This document shows positions 59,656-64,000 of a DNA stretch of 64,000 nucleotides, piece by piece. The translations under genes were made by a program, and so were the position numbers. Positions within the stretch are counted from its first letter, which is position 1; each line of letters starts with the position of its first letter. This stretch comes from Halostella pelagica (GTDB lineage: Archaea; Halobacteriota; Halobacteria; Halobacteriales; Natronoarchaeaceae). Location of the stretch: contig CP040678.1 of the NCBI GenBank assembly GCA_005954745.1, positions 2,294,001-2,358,000 of the forward strand, read 5' to 3'. The notes beneath the pieces were generated by a model. It ran no database searches. It had not been told where the DNA came from and worked only from the letters and a program-made list of their open reading frames with translations.

Positions 59656-62364
59656 CTACCACCCCCCGAAGACGTCTTCTGCGAGGTCGTCCGCGTCAGC
59701 GAACTTGGTGTCCCACCGGGCGTCCGCGGACTCGAACTGAGTACCCCGCCGGTCACCGCTGGAGGTGTCGGGTCGGGGGATGTCGAATCGCGGGCGCGGG
59801 CGACGCCGACTCTGATTCCGCATGAGGGCCTCGTTGAGCGTGTAATTCGCATTTGGCTCTGGGTACTCGACAGTCTGCTGAGTTACCCGCTCCGACGTTG
59901 TAGTCGTTTCTTGGGGACGAGCGATTTGCGACCTCTGCTCTACCGTGCTCTGCGCAACTTGCGTATCGGCGAGGGAATCAGTTCGTGCTGCTGTCCCTAC
60001 AGCCTCCTGCTGAGTGGACCGGATTCCCACGTCGTTCCTCTCGGTGGGAGTAACCAGCTCATCTTGGTTGGTGAGAGATGAGGTCTCCTGATTGAACGAC
60101 CGAGTCGTAGACTGGCTGTTGTCCTGCGCCTGTTCTTGTCGCTCTTGGGAACCCTCCGTGGCCTCACCTGGGACGACATAGAGAGGCAACTCTCGCTTGA
60201 GAACCATCTCGTCGTCGTTCTGGAGCTGTGCCTGTTGAGACCGCCGGTAGCGTTCTGAGATACTACCGCGTCGATTTACCCCGATACGCTGAGTTGGATT
60301 GCGGAGCGCCGGTGGACGGGCAAATCGATCATCAACCAGATCATCGGAGGTGATGATATCCTCATCACCGGTCTGCTTGCTGACGCCTCTGCCAATCAGT
60401 TCTGGCGACAGTTGGATCGGGTCGTCCCCGTTGACGAGACCTGTGTTACTCTGGTCTCGATACGGCTTTTCTGGCTGCGTAAGTTCCGACTCCATCAGTT
60501 CGCGGCCTTCCGGAGTACCAACCTCCGATTCCATCACTGGTTCTCGGCCTTCAGGCGTTTCGACTTCTGTCGGCGTGGTCGGCTGCTCTTCCGGGGCCTC
60601 AACCTCCGACACCATCACTGGTTCCCGGCCTTCAGGTAGATCAATGGAGGTCGGCGTTACCGGGTTAGCTGGGTCGCTTATGTCCCCGATCGAGGCTGTC
60701 GTCGCAGTGAAGGTCTCTGCCTGAGTCCGCGTTGTTGATCCCTCTACTGGCGTGTTGCCCTCTTCCCGCGAGACCTCGTTGTAAACGACACCTCCAGCAG
60801 CCGCAAGAGTCGTTCCAGCAAGTACAGTCCCGACGCCAGCTTCGCCGAGAGGAGTTGGCTCTGCCGCTGCTACAGGCGCGAGTGCTGCCGCAGTTCGAGC
60901 TGTCTCGTCCTCTTGTACACGGTTGATGGTCTCGGTAGCGACGTTCGAGAAGCGCTGACCAGCCGTTTTACCAGCTGTTTCGACAGTATTGACGGACTTC
61001 CCAGCGACTCCTGAGACTACACTCCCAGCAGTTGCAACATCCCCTTCGAGGTTGTCGAGTTGCTTTTGGCCCTCATCGATTCGATCGTTGGCCATCCCCT
61101 CGACCACACCGACAGGATCTCCGGCGAACTCCTCAGCATTCTCGACGTTTCGGTCGATGCCCTTGTCCACAAACTCCCGCGTCGACTCAACCACGGCTCC
61201 CGGGTCATCTGCAATTGCGCTAACGTTTTCAACAACTTCGTCACCGTGATACTGCAGATCAACGTCGATGTCCGAGTTCGGGTTGAGTTCGTTCCGCTGG
61301 TCGGCCAGCAGGCCCTCGTCAGTTGCCATCCCCGGCGCGGCAATGTCCGTCCGAGTGCTTTGAGTCGGAGTCTCCGGACCTGTCTCTATCGCGTCCTCTG
61401 CCGAGATCGGCTTGGTGTCCGCACTGTCGACGGATTCGGAGCCAGTGGAGACCTCGACCTCGTACTGGTCCACCATTAGGGTGTCTGCCTCCGATCCGGC
61501 CTCGTCGAGAAGCCGCCGGTCACCACCTGCCTGTGAGGCCATCCCTTCGCCCGCTTCTGACACGGTGACATCTTCGGGATCGACGCCCTCGCGCTGGCTC
61601 GCGACCTGGTGGCGGATCTGCTCGCGCTCGCCTTGGTCAGTCAGCGCGATCTGGTATCCTTCGTCGGTCTGTTCGATCTGGTAATCCTCTCCGCGGTCGA
61701 GGTTCGGGTTCTGTTCCTCGACCTGCTCTGCTACGAGGTCGCGCTGCGAGGATTCGCGAACGTCGACGTTATACTGACCGTCCTCGCGAGAGACGGTCAG
61801 GTCCTCCGGGTCGAGGGAATCGTTCCCTGCCGCGACCTCCTCCTTGACGTCCTTCCGACGCTCCATCTCCACGACCTGGTCGCCCGTCATCGTCCGCTCC
61901 GCTACCAGCTGATCATCCTCACGACGGACGGCGACCTGTGACGGGTCGTCGAGCCTGTTCGACTGTTCCAGGACTTGCTGTTCAAGCTCGCTCGCCTGTT
62001 GGGCTACGTCGCCGTCGCCCGCCTCGACGCCCTGCCGTGGCTCGTGCTGCGCATCTGGATCGTAGTCCACCGGGACGTTCACGCCCGGTTGTGGTTCGCC
62101 ACCGCCGGTCGTCGGTGTGTCGGGCGACCCGCCAGAGCTACTGGACGCTCCTGACGAGCCGTCAGACTCACTACCACCGCCGCTCGACGAATCGCCGACG
62201 CTGTCTTCTGTCGTCCCGGCAGTGTCCGGGTCCCGGACATTCCCACCCGGAGAACCGTCACCAGGCGTGTTGGCTTGTGAACTGGCCTCGTCGGAAACGT
62301 CGACCGTCTCTTCGTCGGGATCGTCCCCGCCACTGCCGGTACCGGGCGCGGTCTGGTTCGCCAT
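59656..62364 (-). CDS. 902-aa hydrophilic repeat protein of the element
   Basis: Very acidic, Gln/Glu/Ser/Thr-rich. Residues 1-100 are disordered (Gly/Ser/Asp). About 118-285 hold four copies of a 38-45-residue unit: helix, then a two-strand segment such as PSQVAVRREDDQLVAERT, PEDLTVSREDGQYNVDVRE, EDYQIEQTDEGYQIALTD and a decayed fourth. A short alanine-rich hydrophobic stretch (about 495-535, AAALAPVAAAEPTPLGEA) may cross a membrane. Then EGREPVM-type repeats (about 570-630) and a disordered tail. The unit also appears in the 346-aa neighbour. No enzyme motif. Possibly a scaffold or tether. Confidence 0.65.
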   Translation of the reverse strand: MANQTAPGTGSGGDDPDEETVDVSDEASSQANTPGDGSPGGNVRDPDTAGTTEDSVGDSSSGGGSESDGSSGASSSSGGSPDTPTTGGGEPQPGVNVPVDYDPDAQHEPRQGVEAGDGDVAQQASELEQQVLEQSNRLDDPSQVAVRREDDQLVAERTMTGDQVVEMERRKDVKEEVAAGNDSLDPEDLTVSREDGQYNVDVRESSQRDLVAEQVEEQNPNLDRGEDYQIEQTDEGYQIALTDQGEREQIRHQVASQREGVDPEDVTVSEAGEGMASQAGGDRRLLDEAGSEADTLMVDQYEVEVSTGSESVDSADTKPISAEDAIETGPETPTQSTRTDIAAPGMATDEGLLADQRNELNPNSDIDVDLQYHGDEVVENVSAIADDPGAVVESTREFVDKGIDRNVENAEEFAGDPVGVVEGMANDRIDEGQKQLDNLEGDVATAGSVVSGVAGKSVNTVETAGKTAGQRFSNVATETINRVQEDETARTAAALAPVAAAEPTPLGEAGVGTVLAGTTLAAAGGVVYNEVSREEGNTPVEGSTTRTQAETFTATTASIGDISDPANPVTPTSIDLPEGREPVMVSEVEAPEEQPTTPTEVETPEGREPVMESEVGTPEGRELMESELTQPEKPYRDQSNTGLVNGDDPIQLSPELIGRGVSKQTGDEDIITSDDLVDDRFARPPALRNPTQRIGVNRRGSISERYRRSQQAQLQNDDEMVLKRELPLYVVPGEATEGSQERQEQAQDNSQSTTRSFNQETSSLTNQDELVTPTERNDVGIRSTQQEAVGTAARTDSLADTQVAQSTVEQRSQIARPQETTTTSERVTQQTVEYPEPNANYTLNEALMRNQSRRRPRPRFDIPRPDTSSGDRRGTQFESADARWDTKFADADDLAEDVFGGW

Positions 62365-63404
62365 TACAGACCCCCCGTCAGGAGACTACTCCAGCGGAGC
62401 GAGTCTAGCATGAGGGAGATCTCGGAGCCACCCCCACCGCCGCCGCCACCGGCGATGAACTTGTTCATCGCGAACAGGATCGCCAGCGTCAGCGCGACGC
62501 CGAGGACCACCGCGCCGATCAGGTAGAACGCGAACTTATTCCCGCCGTCGTCCATCTCGGCCATCCGACCGAGGTCGTTCTGCTCCTCGAGGTCCTCCTG
62601 GGTGATCTTCTGGTAGTGCATCTCGAACGCCTTCTCCCAGCTGAGAACGAGGCCATCTGCGCCGCCCGGCGCTTGTGCGTCGACGAGAACGTCTTTCCCG
62701 CCGTCGGCCATCGGCCGCTCGGCGTAGCGGCCGAGATCGCGCTCGGCGGCGAGATAGGCCTGGACTGGCTCGAACACCTCGGCGCTCTCGCGGAGCGTCC
62801 AGACGACCGGCACCTGGCCGAACATCTGGTAAGGCGCGTGCCCCTCGCCGGCGGCGCTGTAGCTTTCACCGTTCAGTGTCTGGTACTCCGTTTCTTCGGA
62901 GTTCCAGCGAGCGGCGCGGGGGTAGACCTGACGGTCCCCGTACGCGGCCATCACGAGCGCGTCAGCGCCCGTGACTTTCCGCTTCATGTTCATCCCGCCC
63001 TTGATCATCCCGTCGGCGATGTTACCCGACTTCGGGACGTAGCGCAGGACTTTGTACACCGGCGCCGTGACGAGTTTCTTGAATCCGGTGCCGAGAGCCC
63101 GAAGCGAACTCCCCGATGCCTCCACGTCTCCGGCGAGGTCGTCGTAGTTCGTCTCGTCGGCGTCTTCGATCTCGTCCGGCTGTTTCGCGTCCAGTTCGTC
63201 TTGCTCGTCGTCCTCGACGAGCGCTTTCGCCTCGTCGCGCAACTCCGCAACTAAGTGGTCGCCCTCTTGCCAGACGGCCACGCTGTCGGGTTCGTCGATC
63301 TCGTCGTACTTCGCGATCACCTCCTCGACGAGTTCCTCTTTCAGTTCTACGAGTCGATCCTCCTCGAACGGTCTGCTCGCGTCGTACTGCTGTGTCTGTG
63401 CCAT
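62364..63404 (-). CDS. 346-aa element protein with C-terminal membrane helix
   Basis: N-terminal 75 residues carry one copy of the helix plus two-strand unit (EELVEEVIAKYDEIDEPDSV then AVWQEGDHLVAELRDE). An acidic linker, then a globular domain (about 100-270) with GTGFKKLVTAPVYKVLRYVP and VVWTLRESAEVFEPVQAYLA. Single membrane helix at about 291-313, followed by an eight-Gly run and an amphipathic tail. ATG one base-overlap with the 902-aa gene's start region (stop at 62364 shares a base with its ATG). No family recognised; membrane-tethered, mostly cytoplasmic. Confidence 0.65.
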   Translation of the reverse strand: MAQTQQYDASRPFEEDRLVELKEELVEEVIAKYDEIDEPDSVAVWQEGDHLVAELRDEAKALVEDDEQDELDAKQPDEIEDADETNYDDLAGDVEASGSSLRALGTGFKKLVTAPVYKVLRYVPKSGNIADGMIKGGMNMKRKVTGADALVMAAYGDRQVYPRAARWNSEETEYQTLNGESYSAAGEGHAPYQMFGQVPVVWTLRESAEVFEPVQAYLAAERDLGRYAERPMADGGKDVLVDAQAPGGADGLVLSWEKAFEMHYQKITQEDLEEQNDLGRMAEMDDGGNKFAFYLIGAVVLGVALTLAILFAMNKFIAGGGGGGGGSEISLMLDSLRWSSLLTGGL

Positions 63405-63407
63405 GAG

Positions 63408-63995
63408 TTATCCGAAGAACCGCTTTTGAGCCTTCCCGAGACGGCTCTGGGACTCGCTGTCGTCGACCCGCCGCATCTGGGTCTCGATATGCGTGTCCGC
63501 CGTCTTCGAGAGGCCGGTGTGGTTGATTCCCAGGTACTGCATCGCCGTCCGGACCTCCATCAGCGATGTCCGGATCGCGGCGCGCTCGTCGTCGGTCCAC
63601 TTCTGTTTGACCGACTTGTCGTCGCGTCCGTCGACGCGCTGCGCAACCTCGAGGAACGGCCCCGTGCAGAGCCGTCCGTGGTTTCGCTCCTTGATCACGC
63701 GCTTGGTCAGCGCCATGTTCAGGAGCTCCAGCTTCTCTCGATCGTCCGGGTCGTGATAGGTTGTAACGTGCTGACCCGACAGATACGGCCCGAGCACGTC
63801 CTCGATCTCCGAAAACTCGGGCGACGTGATGTCCGGGTCCCGAAGGGAGTCGAGGAAGTCCTCCGGGTCCATGTTCGCCATCGGGCTGTTTTCGGCCGCT
63901 TCATCGGCACCGAGCCGGGCGGCCTGTGCCTGCGTCTGTTCCTCTTGCCGGAGTTGGGATTCTTCCTCCGGCGACGGTCGGTTAGGTTGTGTCAT
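63408..63995 (-). CDS. 195-aa element protein of unknown function
   Basis: Gln/Glu-rich N-terminal 40 residues, then a mainly helical body: DPEDFLDSLRDPDITSPEFS, EKLELLNMALTKRVIKERNH and AAIRTSLMEVRTAMQYLGIN. Basic C-terminus (SRLGKAQKRFFG). No membrane segment or metal site. It is 3 bp upstream of the 346-aa gene and is the first gene of the leftward run visible; more element genes must lie beyond the right edge. Confidence 0.62.
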   Translation of the reverse strand: MTQPNRPSPEEESQLRQEEQTQAQAARLGADEAAENSPMANMDPEDFLDSLRDPDITSPEFSEIEDVLGPYLSGQHVTTYHDPDDREKLELLNMALTKRVIKERNHGRLCTGPFLEVAQRVDGRDDKSVKQKWTDDERAAIRTSLMEVRTAMQYLGINHTGLSKTADTHIETQMRRVDDSESQSRLGKAQKRFFG

Positions 63996-64000
63996 CGTCT

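Noticed and set aside
48327-64000. Second copy of the tRNA-Val 3' end as right attachment site
   Set aside because: None seen by eye in the window; the element most likely extends beyond 64 kb.

Overview
The window comes from a haloarchaeon (class Halobacteria). The DNA is GC-rich, nearly every protein is strongly acidic, Tat-type lipoprotein signals are common, ribosomal protein S8e and methenyl-tetrahydromethanopterin cyclohydrolase are present, the elongator tRNA-Met has an intron, and several genes belong to families I know only from Halobacteria. I do not assign a genus.

Region 1 (1-10.9 kb) is an anaerobic respiration and denitrification locus. It starts inside the catalytic subunit of a NarG-like (type II DMSO-reductase family) enzyme. 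Next come its NarH-like iron-sulfur subunit, a NarJ/TorD-type chaperone, an ethylbenzene-dehydrogenase-type haem b subunit, a HEAT-repeat protein, an unknown acidic protein and an Mrp-type ATPase fused to DUF2249, all closely spaced or overlapping. A divergent MoaD-like protein, a polytopic haem-copper-oxidase-like membrane protein, a cupin and the copper nitrite reductase NirK complete it.

Region 2 (11-26.4 kb) is mostly chromosomal housekeeping: mch, pyrF, rps8e, a GTPBP1-like GTPase, a J-domain membrane protein, M48 protease, two HAD hydrolases, a low-molecular-weight phosphatase/ArsC-like protein, a bat-type HTH regulator and small Zn proteins. At least five short palindromic, MITE-like repeats lie between 7.2 and 33.8 kb.

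Region 3 (26.4-32.05 kb) is the phosphate regulon: an AbrB-PhoU regulator divergent from pstS-pstC-pstA-pstB-phoU. Region 4 (32-48.1 kb) holds small HTH and zinc proteins, a secreted M14 carboxypeptidase, intron-containing tRNA-Met, DUF5830- and VTT-type proteins, the class II ribonucleotide reductase NrdJ, and a trpDFEG operon with a palindrome next to its promoter.

Region 5 (48.25 kb to the end) looks like an integrated mobile element abutting the 3' end of tRNA-Val(GAC). Its left module runs rightward: HTH, zinc protein, DUF5658-like protein, J-domain protein, zinc-finger/MazG-like fusion, unknown, PD-(D/E)XK-like nuclease, and a 654-aa HTH-containing protein. It meets a leftward module at a 335-bp noncoding gap with overlapping alternative hairpins. 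The leftward module encodes small membrane proteins, a short membrane protein with an HExxH motif, a 1233-aa secreted and C-terminally anchored beta-propeller/PKD protein, and two proteins sharing a repeated short module. No standard conjugation ATPase, integrase or capsid gene is in view; the element continues past the window. This is the most likely place for an undescribed system, plausibly a cell-surface or transfer apparatus.
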